This document shows positions 25,301-36,683 of a DNA stretch of 64,000 nucleotides, one piece after another. Both the position numbers and the translations under genes were made by a program. Every line of letters starts with the position of its first letter. Position 1 is the first letter of the stretch. The notes beneath the pieces are model-generated. The model made no database searches and had not been told where the DNA came from. It was given only the letters and a program-made list of their open reading frames with translations. The DNA comes from Hymenoscyphus infarciens (taxonomy: Eukaryota > Ascomycota > Leotiomycetes > Helotiales > Helotiaceae), in NCBI GenBank assembly GCA_001414345.1, contig LLCB01000107.1, positions 62,001-126,000 of the forward strand, given 5' to 3'.

Positions 25301-27334
25301 AGAGTAAGAGTTAATAGGAAGATATTAGCTCTATAAGACCGTTCTCTAATATTCTAGCTTATAAAGAGTATATATATACTAACTAATAATTAGTATATGT
25401 TTTAGTATATCTTAAAACTATTAATAAAGTAAAGTATTAGAGCTAAGAGAAGTTAACTAGAAGGTTTCTTAAAGTACTAATAACTATACTTTTTAAGCTT
25501 AAGCTTACTATAAATTAGAGTAGATATATAAATTAGCTAGATTGTTTTATCTTTAGAGTTAATAATATAATAGATTTTATTAAAAGTAAATAAGCAATTT
25601 TAAGCTTTAGGAATACTAGTCTTAAAAGTATAATTAATAGAGTAGTAGTAAAGAATTTTAATAATATCACCTTTCTTAACCTAGTTAAACGAGTCTTCTA
25701 CTATAATAGCCTCTATAACCTTAATAAAGGCCTTAAGATTACTATAGTTATAAGTTATAGCTTCTTAGCTACTAATCATTCTCTAAATAACTAATATAAT
25801 TACTCTATATTCTTTTACTATAGATGTTTTATTCTAACTAACTATAGCGATCTAGCTAATATAAAGAGAGAATTATTTATAAGTATAGTCTAGAATATAA
25901 TATTTATATTATATAAAGTTATTAGAAAACATAACTAAGCTATTATATATATAGGTATAATCTCCTAATATAGATCTAATAGAAGATACTTAGCTAAAAG
26001 AATAAAAGAACTCTAAAAGCTAGTTAATAAAATCTACTAAGCTAAAATATATATTCTTAGTAATAGTTAGCGTTTCTAAGATCTTTTTAACTATATAGAC
26101 TAGGTTAAACTAATATAGCTAATAATAAGCTAGTAATTTTATAAGGTTAAGCTTTAGCTTATTTAACTCTTATATTATAAGTAGTTATTTAGATACTAAT
26201 ATAATCTTTTAACGTCTTTAGATAAAAAGTAGTAGCTAGTTTATTATTCTTTAGAAGAGAGTATTAAGAGTCTTTAGTAGGTTATAGACTTTAAATACGT
26301 CTTTATAAAGAGTAAAAACTTACTTAAAAGCTATATATTATTAATAAGTAAAGTAGAAGGATTTAAAGGTAATTATAATTACTATTTTAAAGTCTAATAA
26401 TATATTAAACTAGTTTTAGTAGTAAGAGAGTTCTTTAGAGGGATTATTAGTAAGCAGAGGTAGTAGCTATATTCTAGGTAGTCTTATACTTTTAGGTAGT
26501 CTTATACTTTTAAGCTTAGATATATTTTCTCTTTCTAGTTATTCCTCTTATAAGAAAGGCTTATACTCCTCTTCTTTATCTTCTATACTAATTTCTACTA
26601 TTTAATTAACTATAATACTATCTCTAAGTATCTCTTTATTAACTTTAATACTTAGAAGTAGTATATCTTATTTATTAAATATATCTTACTCCTTCTATAC
26701 TAATTCTAACTAAATAATATCTAATATATTCTAAGGAATATTAGTAGAAGCTACTTAAATAATATATAAGAACTTACTTAAAAGATCTCTATAGTAACTA
26801 GAGTAGATTCTAGAGAGGCTAGATCTAGACTTAGTTCTTTATTAAAGAATAGATTATTATTATTATTCTCTAGCTAGGTCTAGTATAGTTACTAGGGCTA
26901 TAAGTCTATATAAGATAGTAGAGTAGGTAGAGTAGGTCTTAAAGAGTTAATAAAAGAGGATAAAGATAAAGGTAGTAGTCTAGTCTTTATAAGCTATTAG
27001 GAAATAGGGTTTCTAGTCTAGTAAATAGAGCGTTCTTAATAAAGTATACTAAAAAGGAATTAGAAATAAAGGTAAATAAGATATAATATTTAGTTTATTA
27101 GGCTTTTAAGACTTTATAGGAATTCTTAAAAAGTTAATTTTTAAGTACTTTTCTAGGAAATAATTACTATAGAGAATTTCTTAATATTTTAGTCTTTAAC
27201 TTAACTTAGTAAAATCTAGATTCTAAAATAATAATTAGTAGTACTTTTATTATAAATTCAGTATTAAGTAGTAAAGAGTAGAAATATAAACTAGTAGTCT
27301 AATATTCTATAATAAGGTTTAAGAGCTAAGTAGA

Positions 27335-27457
27335 ATCTAGTAGTATCTAAGAATAGAATCTATAACTCTATAATAGCTAGTAGTATCTAAGAATAGAATC
27401 TATAACCCTATAATAGCTAGTAGTATCTAAGAATAGAATCTATAACCCTATAATATA
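27335..27457. repeat. 40-bp tandem repeat, three copies
   Basis: Three nearly identical units containing tagtatctaagaatagaatc and TATAACCCTATAATAGC. Their similarity in wording and orientation to the array at 22222-22335 suggests both lie in one large element about 5 kb long. Confidence 0.8.
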
Positions 27458-27640
27458 CTAGTAGTAGAATAGATATAATTAAGACTCTTATAATATTATG
27501 AAAACTCTAAGGAGATATCTAGATAGCTATAATAATTCCTAGCTCTTATAGATAGAATTGAACTTTAAGAATAAAAGCGTGCTTATCTATATACTATAGT
27601 ACTCTTAAGAAAGATCGAAGTTTATATAAAGATTATAAGA

Positions 27641-27775
27641 TTAGGTTATAGTGTTATAGTGTTATAGTGTTATAGTATTATAGTATTATAGTATTATAGT
27701 ATTATAGAAGTTATAGAAGTTATAGAAGTTATAGAAGATCGAAGATTAAAGATCGAAGATCGAAGATCGAGAGCT
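27641..27775. repeat. Compound short tandem repeats
   Basis: Successive runs of the 8-mer ttatagtg, the 8-mer ttatagta, the 9-mer ttatagaag and the 7-mer gatcgaa. The last still contains CG, so it escaped or post-dates the strongest mutation. Confidence 0.85.
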
Positions 27776-30729
27776 TAGTTATAGTATTATAGTACTATAG
27801 TGTTATAGAAGTTTAGTAGAGTAAAGCTAAAGCTATAGCCTAATACCTTAGACCTAAGACACTAACTCTATAAGGCTTTTAACTACTTTACGCGAAGCTA
27901 CGTAATAACGCTAATTTAGTATCTTAGCTACTTTAAAAGCTTACTCTACCTACTCTTTTCTTATCTATAAACTATCTTAAACTTTAATCTATTAATCTAT
28001 ACTTCTTACTATCTATCTAACTATAATATTAACTCTAGATCTCTTCTATCTTAATTAACTATATATTAACTTATACTATAAATCTTTACTTATAAATTTA
28101 TAATATTAGCACCTACTATAATACTAGCCTTAGTAAGTATCTACTCTACTACCTACTCTGCTATATATACTAATAATTACTTTAGTAAGCTACTAGTACT
28201 AATAGTGCTACTATTACTAATAATCCTTTTACCTCTTCTAATAGTTCTTAGTCTTCTAATAATAGCAGCTCTAGATCTAATAGTAAGTCTAATATATTAA
28301 AGAAGTATAAGCGCTAGCTAGCACTAGCTCTATTAGACATATCTAAAGTACTTAGTAGTCTATAGTAGCTAATTCTTAAGCGTATATATAAGGCTTATTA
28401 CTATATCTTTACTATTACTCTTAATAATACTAAGGCTAGTAAGATTACTATAGCCTTTCTTCTACTCTATAACACCTATAATAAACTATATATCCTTCTC
28501 TTAAAGAGATATATAGCTAATTTCTAATATCTATAAAATAGATTTATTAATACTATAATTATAAGTCTCTCTTTCTATCTTTTCTCTCTATTATATTTAT
28601 TAGATTTCTAACTAATTATAATCCTTCTAAGTATATATTAAGAGTCTTATTATTATAGATACTACTACTAATAGCTCTTTTACTATGTTTATTAATAATT
28701 TATACTTAGCTTTAATAGTTGACTTCTTTTATAAGAAGTAGAATAAACCTAACTTCTTCTTTATATTCTTCTTTATTAAAGAGCTTATTAGCTTTAAGAG
28801 ATATAGTATAAAAAGCCTTTAGTTTTTCAAGAAGGTTTATACTAATCTTTATAGTTAAGTTCGTTTTTATCTTATCTAATATAATACTCCTATATACGCT
28901 ATAGTTAAGAATTCCTATAAGGAATTACTTAACTTTATTAAATTATTTACTATTACTAAAGCCTCTTACGTCTTAGAAGAACTAGCTTAGATAATCTATA
29001 AAGTTGCTTCTTACTACTTTAAGTAGAAAGTTACTTCTTATATCTAATTAAACGCCTATAATAAGAAGGATTATATTAAACCGATTATTAGCAAGCGTCT
29101 CTATATTATAGCTTCTATACTTAATATTCTAGACAAGGAATAGATATTTACTTAAGAGTATTCTATCTTTCTACCTTTCTACTTCCTTTTATATTCTTAA
29201 CTAGAAAGGACTTTTATACTATTTTACTTAGCTAAATAGTTAAGTACTTATATATATATATTAAAACTTTTAAGCTAAGGCATATATTAAAATGTCTTTA
29301 AAGTTACTAGAAGTAGCCTTTACTATATATATTTACTAGAATTATCTTTAGAGTTATTTACCTAGTAGTAGACTAGCGTTAGAACTTATTATACCTATTT
29401 ATATTACTCTCTCTGTTTTTTAGAGACTTAGCTAGCTTATAGATTAATAAATAATAATATTATATATAATATATCTAGCTTTTTCTTTTATAATTTTAAC
29501 TTAATAAAAACTATAAGCTTATTTAGTTTTAGTACTACTATAACTATTTTTAATTAAGAACTATTTTCTTTTAAGGACTATTTTCTTCTAAAGACTGTTT
29601 TCTTTTAAGAACTATTTTCTTTTTAGATAAGCCTAGTACTATTACTTTATTTATAACTATCTTCTATAGCTAGATAAATAGAGGCTTTAGACTATTATAG
29701 AGATAAAAGCGTTTATAGACTATCTACCTTCTTTAAATAGAGTTTAAATAATTATCTCTTAATACTATCTTTAGCCTTAAGTATCTTAAATTAAAGATAG
29801 TTCTTTTTATGTCTAGTTATAATTAAGGAAAAGTTAGCTATCTATAGCTAGTCTAATATTAGAATAGCTATAAAAAGCTAATAGTTAAAAAGGATTAATT
29901 ATTACCTAATAATTTAGTTTATTAGACTATTTATAGATAATTCAGCTATATAACTATCTTATAAGATAGACTATAATAATTAGTAGATAGTCTAAAGATA
30001 GCTTTACTTTATTAACTCTCTAAATATTATTATAAAAGCACGATTATTAAAAAGGTTTTAGTGGTTTTTATTAAAAGCTATCTATAGAGCCTTAGTATTT
30101 AGTATTAGTTACGTATAGTCACGAATTAACTTTTTAGATAGTCTCGGCGAAAACCGGTCCCTAGACGGTCCTATAATAGCCTTAGAGTTATAACGCTTCT
30201 TAGAGCGTCTTAAAATATCTCTCTTTTCTTTTAAAGTACTATTTACACTATATAATCTTAATAATATTTAATTATATCACTATTAATATTATTAGTTCTT
30301 TAATTAATATCATAATAATACTATAGTATTACTAAGCCTATTAGATTTAAGCTTTTTACTCTAGATTTTAAACCTACTTATTTTTAGCTATATACTTTAG
30401 AAGTATATAATATAACGTATAAAGTAAAAAGTATATGTCTAAATAGCTAGGTTTATAGATCTAATTAAATATCGTACTTTTAGCTTCTAAAATAGCCTTA
30501 AAATTTCTTATATTACTTATATTAATAGAAGTAGCCTATACGAGATAGAGAAGGTTTATTTTTAGGTTTTAGTACACGAGTTATTAAATAGTATACGATT
30601 AGTACTATTATACTATTAAATAAGTAGTATAGTATAGTAATAATATTAGGTTCAAAAATAAATATATACTATTAAAATATTCCGATAATATATTTCTTTA
30701 AAATACTGTAGTATTTTACTATGATAATA

Positions 30730-31402
30730 CTACTGGTAACACTGAATTAACAATCAAAATCTCCGATGGAGAACTCACGATACTGAACGAAACTTCTGTT
30801 GCTTTGAAAGGAGGTGGGTACATTGCGGAGACAGCTGTATACCATGAGCTACAGTAGGTATTCGCTGAGTTCGTATTCCCATTTTCAAGTTGTTTCGGGA
30901 GGATCGAGACGCTATTTCCTTTATTTCCTCCCCACTACCCTGTTACTTCCTTAGGCATATCTCTAGACATGGCAATACTGACTCCGAGATTTTCCGCAGC
31001 TGTGTGGTATGTATCCTCTTCCTACCCCGTACCAAATTCAACAGGCTGATAGAAGAAATAGAAACGTTCGACGACACTTGCACCTCGATCACTACTACCC
31101 TCATATGACAGCAGACGAGAAACGTCGAGAAGGACCACATATCGGTCAGATTCTTTCCCCAGCTCGATCATTTTGAATGTTTTCAAATATTGTCAGATCA
31201 GTACTGGCGTGAAGCAGCAATGTGTAGGGGAGAGACCACTTTTTCAACATTTCGTTGGGCAGATGAGGAGCCATATTCAACCCGGTACTCGGATCACGAA
31301 TGTGTCAATTGGGAAATGTTGGATTCGTGGGCAAGGGAGAGAATGGTGGATATGTCGGATTATTATATTTTGGGTCTTGATAAGAGTAGATATCCAGAGT
31401 AA
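30730..31402 (+). pseudogene. Remnant of a UstYa-like (DUF3328) protein gene
   Basis: Members of this family are small oxidase-like proteins found in fungal secondary-metabolite clusters. A plus-strand piece at about 30740-30853 reads GGGYIAETAVYHELQ, matching the family's first HxxHC-type motif region. After a putative intron comes RRHLHLDHYYPH, and then in another frame HFECFQILSDQYWREAAMC, matching the second H..C...R..MC region. The conserved HxC near the end is seen as SDHECVNWEMLDSWA, and the frame stops at 31402. The pieces cannot be joined in one phase, the first His/Cys motif is incomplete, and the 5' end runs into the RIP block at 30720. It therefore looks like a broken gene. Assignment rests on motif spacing read by eye. 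Confidence 0.5.
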
Positions 31403-33302
31403 TTGCCACTTTGCTGAGAAAATGATATAAATATCAATGGAAGAATTATTCTTGGAGCTACCACAAATGAAGGGCGAAGTGTGCTTAGTCACTAATAAGT
31501 GGGGGATCGTGAGCTGAAGGTCCGAAGCTTCCCCCTAACCGCGCCCAATCAACATCAACAACTGTTGAGTTCACCTGCACTTCTGTCGATTCTACCACCA
31601 ACCTCTTACCCTATCTGCCGGACTCTTGGATCCAGATGTTCTATCGTTGGTCTCTGCCGCATACATAACGGGTTCTCGAAGGAAGGAAATCGAAGCAGTG
31701 GCGCCCCCTCCTGGACATGCGAATGCGTACGCTCTCAAAGACAACGAGCTACGAGAATAACATGCTACCGGGTGCCTTTCATTTGAGCACGCAGGGGTGG
31801 TGTTGGAAAGCAAGAGCTCATCCTCCATGGGCGCCATTTCTGGAGGCTGGAAGGAACCATAGCCAGCTGTCGAATCCCTCTGGGAAATATACATGCGGGC
31901 TTCGGCGAGCACCAGATGATCCTCAACCGAGAGTCATGCTGCTTCTGAATTGCCGTCCATTTTCTGAGCAGGAATTTGGGTACCAGAGTATCGGCGCGAT
32001 GAATGGTTTGCAGACAGCGATCACCGTCCACTCTCTCGTTACAAGTGTTCGAGTTTTGGAAAGTCTCGTATCAGTTGCGCAGGCTGAAGAAACCCATGAG
32101 CTACTATATCAGACTTTTCATTTTGTAAAAAGGTTCTAAACTCGAGGAATAAGCGTGTTGGTTTGTCGAGGTTAGATTTCATCTTCTGGAAATTTGAAAG
32201 GCAACTCAGTCATGTCGTAATTTCATCGCAGAGCATAGGGCGGTCGTGGCTTCCGTTCAGAATTGGTCTTGAAAGAGGCAAAATTATCTGGGGAAAGGAG
32301 CGTCCGTGGCAAGCCCCAGATTCTTGGTGGTGACTTCCCTTTGCACATTTTCATACCTAGATGGCAAGGAGTTCACGCTCGTCACTTCCTAGGGGTTCTA
32401 GCTTGCAAGCCGTTTCCTTCCATCTCCATTTCCCACCTACCTCCCCTGACTTCCTCCCTTGACTACTACCCTGGCCTGGTCTAGATCTATCAAAGAATAG
32501 AAACCCATTTGAGGCTCGAATATCTTATTTGCGAGCACATTTGTTATCGTACGCTGAGTCACTTCTATGCCAGAGCAAGACAACATGTGTCACTTGTCTC
32601 AAGCAACAAGGCCAGCTGCATGGTTGTCCTCCTCTTCAAAGGACTGAGACCCACCTTGGCCGCATATCCACATAAGAAGTTTTATATAGTCGGGTGCCAC
32701 ACGTTCGTAGTACTTGCACGAGGTGATATAGTTCTGTCCGAATACGATATTCCTTCGATTGCTTGTTTTTGGCAGCATTTTCTTATGTTTACCCATGGGC
32801 ATATCGCGAAGGCGGGCAGAAATGGAACGAGTTCGCAAATCCTCGAATCAGATCTTCCAGGGCCCCTATCGCACATCCTCTCCTATTGGCCAATCCCCGG
32901 ATTACCTGCATATCCTCTCCGCACCCCACCCCACATTCTCGTTTTTCCCCGCCGGAAATCACACCCCTGCGATTCTTCCCTTGAAATAAATATCGCTCTA
33001 ATCACAAACGCGAATGGCTGTGGTACTAACTACTTTAGTTCTGACGATTGGGACGTGAGGTGATGTCCTTAATATACATAGCCTCGGGAGTCCAGCCTCA
33101 TTTCATAATTTGAACGGGTGGAAGATGAAGTGAAGTGTGCGAGTTGCTCTTGTATTGGTGGAAGAATGGAGTGTTGGGTTTTTCCGACCTTGAGCTCTTT
33201 TCAGCCTTGGCGTATGGATATAGCCTTGCATTTCACTGTTGTTTATTTTTTTGAGTTTGCCTTTTAACTTCAACCTTCATTCAATTGAACTCTAAAGTCA
33301 AA
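31403..33302. other. Intergenic region, no supported gene
   Basis: Normal composition with several open frames of 70-184 codons on both strands (for example 31592-31912 minus, 32509-33063 plus). None carries a recognisable domain or clear intron structure. The segment 31600-32140 may hold a decayed gene. The last 250 bases are the probable promoter of the polygalacturonase gene. Confidence 0.4.
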
Positions 33303-35051
33303 ATGCTGTTCAATCTCTCCACTGTGGGGTCGATTGCCCTCGCCGCGGCACTCAGTTCTCTCTGTGTTTCTGCGGACAGGGGACATGGCTATTCGGGACC
33401 GAATTCAATTGATGAATTCAGACACCATCATCCTTACCATCATCCTCCCACCAATCACCGTCCAAAATTCTATATTCGAGCTTCGAGGAATGATACGGAT
33501 GATATATCGGAAGAGTTTTATCGAGGATTGAAGAAGGCGAATCGTGGGGGAACTCTTGTTTTGCCCAAAAATCAGACTTTTGTTATTGGGAAGAAGTTGG
33601 ACCTTACTTTTTTGAAGAATATCGAGGTGAATCTCGAGGGTGAGATAAAGGTATGTTTGCCCCATCATTTTGGAATAGGATGGAAGTCTTTGGATCTTGT
33701 GCTGATGTTTGTTTACCTAGTTCACGGATAACATCACTTATTGGCAAAACAACTATTACTACCACCCATTTCAAAAGTCGATTTCCTTCTGGAAATGGGG
33801 AGGAGAGAACATCAAAATCTTCGGAAGGGGAACACTCAATGGAAATGGACAAGCTTGGTATGATGGGTTTGCTGGTCGTGAAATTTTGGTATACTGCAAC
33901 AAAACCTCCACCCACTGAAGAATATGTACTGACTTGGTATACCTGCAGGATCCCACAAATACATATCTTCGTCCCAACCTTTTCTACGCTGAGAATGCGA
34001 CGAATTTGTACATTGAGGGGATAAAGTTCACAGGCTCACCATGTTGGACGAATTTCGTGGTTACTTGTGAGCTCCTCACCGTCCATTTTTTCCTTGCACA
34101 AAGTTAACGAGTAATTAGCGAAGAATGTGGTTTATGACAATGTAATTATTGATAATTTCTCCACAAGCAAGGTATGTATTCCCTCCGCGAAATCGGTAGA
34201 AAGGCATTGCTAAACATCTTCCCAGAATTTGCCTAAGAACACTGATGGGTGGGATTCATACAATGTCGATGGCCTCACAGTTCGAGACGCCTGGGTGAAC
34301 ATTGGAGATGATTGTTTCAGTCCTAAACCAAATACTTCAAACATCCTTGTGGAAAACATCTACTGCAACGTAAGCCACCTTTCTACTCCTTTTCTCTTCA
34401 CAATTGCCATCTTGTCTGTATGCCTCCAATTGTATACCAAGCTAACAAACACCAGGGCACCCACGGAATCAGCATGGGAAGCATAGGACAATACGCGGGA
34501 GTAAAAGATTACATCTACAACGCCCACATCGAAAACGTAACCATGCTGAATGCTCAAAATGGCGCTCGCCTCAAGGGATGGGCAGGTCCAAATGTTGGTT
34601 ATGGATTCATTCAAAACATTACGTTTAAGAATTTCTATAATTACAATGTGGATTGGCCTATCGTGCTTGATGCTTGTTATTTCAACGTTAATGCGGTTCG
34701 TTCTCCCCCACTTCCCCCCTTCACGATACTATGACCTCTTTATCCCCCACTCCTCGCCAATATATAAACTTGTGAGCTGATTTTAAAAAGACAACTTGCT
34801 CACAATACCCATCTCGAGTCGACATGATAGATATCACCTTCTCCAATTTCACGGGAAGCAGCAGTGGTGCAAATGGCCGCAAAGTCGGGGAATTGGTTTG
34901 CTCGCCTAATGCGGTGTGTTCCAATATCAAGCTAGACAATATTAATTTCACGAGTCCCGCCGGGAGCCCGGCGGTCATTGTTTGTGATGGAATCAAAGGG
35001 GGAATTGGGGTCGATTGTCTTCCTGCTAATTCTACTCTGGCGAATAAGTAA
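33303..35051 (+). CDS. GH28 exo-polygalacturonase, secreted
   Basis: Hydrolyses galacturonic acid from pectin chain ends outside the cell. Seven exons: 33303-33650, 33721-33888, 33949-34066, 34119-34171, 34226-34369, 34456-34695 and 34791-35051. All have GT-AG junctions and agree in phase, giving 443 residues. The N-terminus is a signal peptide (MLFNLSTVGSIALAAALSSL...SA). GH28 active-site motifs appear in order: NTDGWD, GDDCFS, THGISMGSIGQY and RLKGW, corresponding to NTD, DD, the catalytic-histidine motif and RxK. Thr instead of Gly before the HG, together with the following GSIGQY, is the pattern of fungal exo-acting members rather than endo-enzymes. Several N-glycosylation sequons are present. 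The gene is intact. Confidence 0.9.
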
Positions 35052-36683
35052 ATAATATCATGGGGGAGGAGGGTTGAGATAGTGAATCAAACTGAACTTT
35101 GAACTACGAGTGGCTTTTTGGGTTGCGTGAAGTTTGCTAGGTTTGAGAGAATTCTTGGTTCTTGAAAGAATGTGTTGTAAAAGGGGTCAGTGAATAAAAA
35201 CAATCTTGGACTTTGGAATCATTAAATAGTAGCCAACTTCCTACTTCGGTAGTACAATTGAGGGGTTCCGGGCTTAGTTTGCTTGTGGGGTAAAAACTTC
35301 TACTGTATATCATTATGTTAGTGGACTGGGATGATTTGATTTTTCGCTCAAGGATTAGACGAGAGCAGAATCTGTCTAGGCCCTGTATGGCTCGTACATT
35401 CTATATGTACGGACTACCTAATACTATGTATTCACACTGCCGCACTAATAATACATAAGAAATTTTTGACTCAGCACCTCTAAGATACCTAATCTGGGGC
35501 CTAATCTTGCCTCGAGCCAAATTGGAACGCGATCTCTTTCCTCCTCACTCAAACTTATGAAAACCTCAGACATCGTGAAGTCTACCTTTTTCTGTCATCC
35601 ATTGTCTTCCCAGCAATCACCTTTTCAAGCTCTTACGATCCAGCCTGAAATCTTCTTTCGCCAAATCTAGCAAACCTAGCCTGCGAGCTCCAGATCAACG
35701 GTAACACATTTGGTGCAGGATATTACAGACACTTAATGACAAGACCCAGATAAAAGCGACAAGAAGAAACTCCTCCAATGGGAAACTTGCCGCAGACACG
35801 CATGTCAAGCTCTCTACCCAAAGATAATCCCCTCCCTAACCGCCATCTATGAAGACGAGCAACCCCGAAACAGCCCGTCGGCCTATTCCAAACTCTCTGC
35901 GTTCATCAAAGAAGTTCTTGAACCCTACATGATATTCCCCGCACATTTCCACGGAAATCTAGACGTCCTACTTGCCCGTGCCGACGTTTCGGTGCAAACC
36001 TTGGATAGAGTCTTCAGACCTGGTCTTTCTGTTTCAACAAACCTCCTGAACGCTTGTAAACTCTCCTAAGCCCTGTCGCAATTTTCACAAAAGGCTAATA
36101 TATGGATGGAACAGACTCCTATTTCCATCACTGATCCCCACAACTGATCTCTAGGGCAATGCGCTAGAGGAACCGTTCAATTTCGATGTTTTGTAAGGAC
36201 GGGGCATTCGAGGGAAAATAGCTTTTGCTTTAGTAGTTACAGATACATTCCAAAATTAGGATAATTCAAACAAATTTTCACTTAGCACGAAAAAAACCAA
36301 CGTCTTTTTAAACACACCTCCTCAACTCCATCTGCTAAAAAATCCTAACATGAAACCCCGATAAAACAATTGATGGCCTTTAACCTTAGTTCCTCGCTTT
36401 ACCTCTATCGCCTCATCTAAAAGTACCTACCATCCTACCATTTTTCAAACACCCCATCGCACATATACAATTTCCTCTCTCTCACACCTTGGCCAAAAGT
36501 GAATCATCCTGCGACAATCCCCCAAGTAAAATGCAAATGCAAGTTGTGACATTATTGATAATGAAGAAGGAAGAACCATCCAAGACCGCAACGATGATTG
36601 TAGATAGACTTGGCAACTCACATGGAAGTAAGAGGAGCCATCTGACGAGAGCACTACCATTCATCCACCCCAACACCCCAAAC
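35052..36683. other. Intergenic region with an orphan coding-like stretch
   Basis: 3' UTR of the polygalacturonase gene, then a short RIP-free region. A remnant at 35740-36069 is listed separately. 36200-36683 contains the 3' flank of the minus-strand ATPase gene. Confidence 0.4.
35740..36069 (+). pseudogene. Orphan open stretch without a start, probable gene remnant
   Basis: Open for about 110 codons after a TGA at 35737-35739, without a suitable ATG. It reads as normal protein (LLQWETCRRHACQALYPK, then SAYSKLSAFIKEVLEPYM) and ends TAA. A possible acceptor (GGTGCAG) lies upstream at about 35719, but the frame after it runs into a stop unless shifted. It may be the 3' exon of a decayed gene. 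Family unknown. Confidence 0.35.

Larger units (their letters stand above)
20512..30720. repeat. 10.2-kb RIP-degraded heterochromatin-like block
   Basis: Continuous extremely AT-rich DNA in which TA dominates and CA/TG are almost absent, with stops in all six frames and no surviving gene. It has sharp borders with normal DNA on both sides. A degenerate minus-strand frame can be followed from about 26070 down to about 22880 with TAA/TAG stops only. Some stretches read as protein-like (for example LVPKFKEVEELNIIRKLKK), but the stop frequency is not lower than expected by chance. Another coding-like stretch is on the plus strand at 28200-29500. These probably come from more than one transposon; no family can be named. 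Minisatellites inside are listed separately. Confidence 0.8.

Noticed and set aside
20512..30720. Tandem repeats in the AT block as a CRISPR array or centromere
   Set aside because: Repeats are contiguous without unique spacers, and the organism is a fungus; composition is explained by RIP. A centromere cannot be claimed from 10 kb.
31592..32139. Overlapping open frames on both strands near 31.6-32.1 kb
   Set aside because: Neither strand gives a recognisable domain or phase-consistent exons; may be a decayed gene but not supportable.
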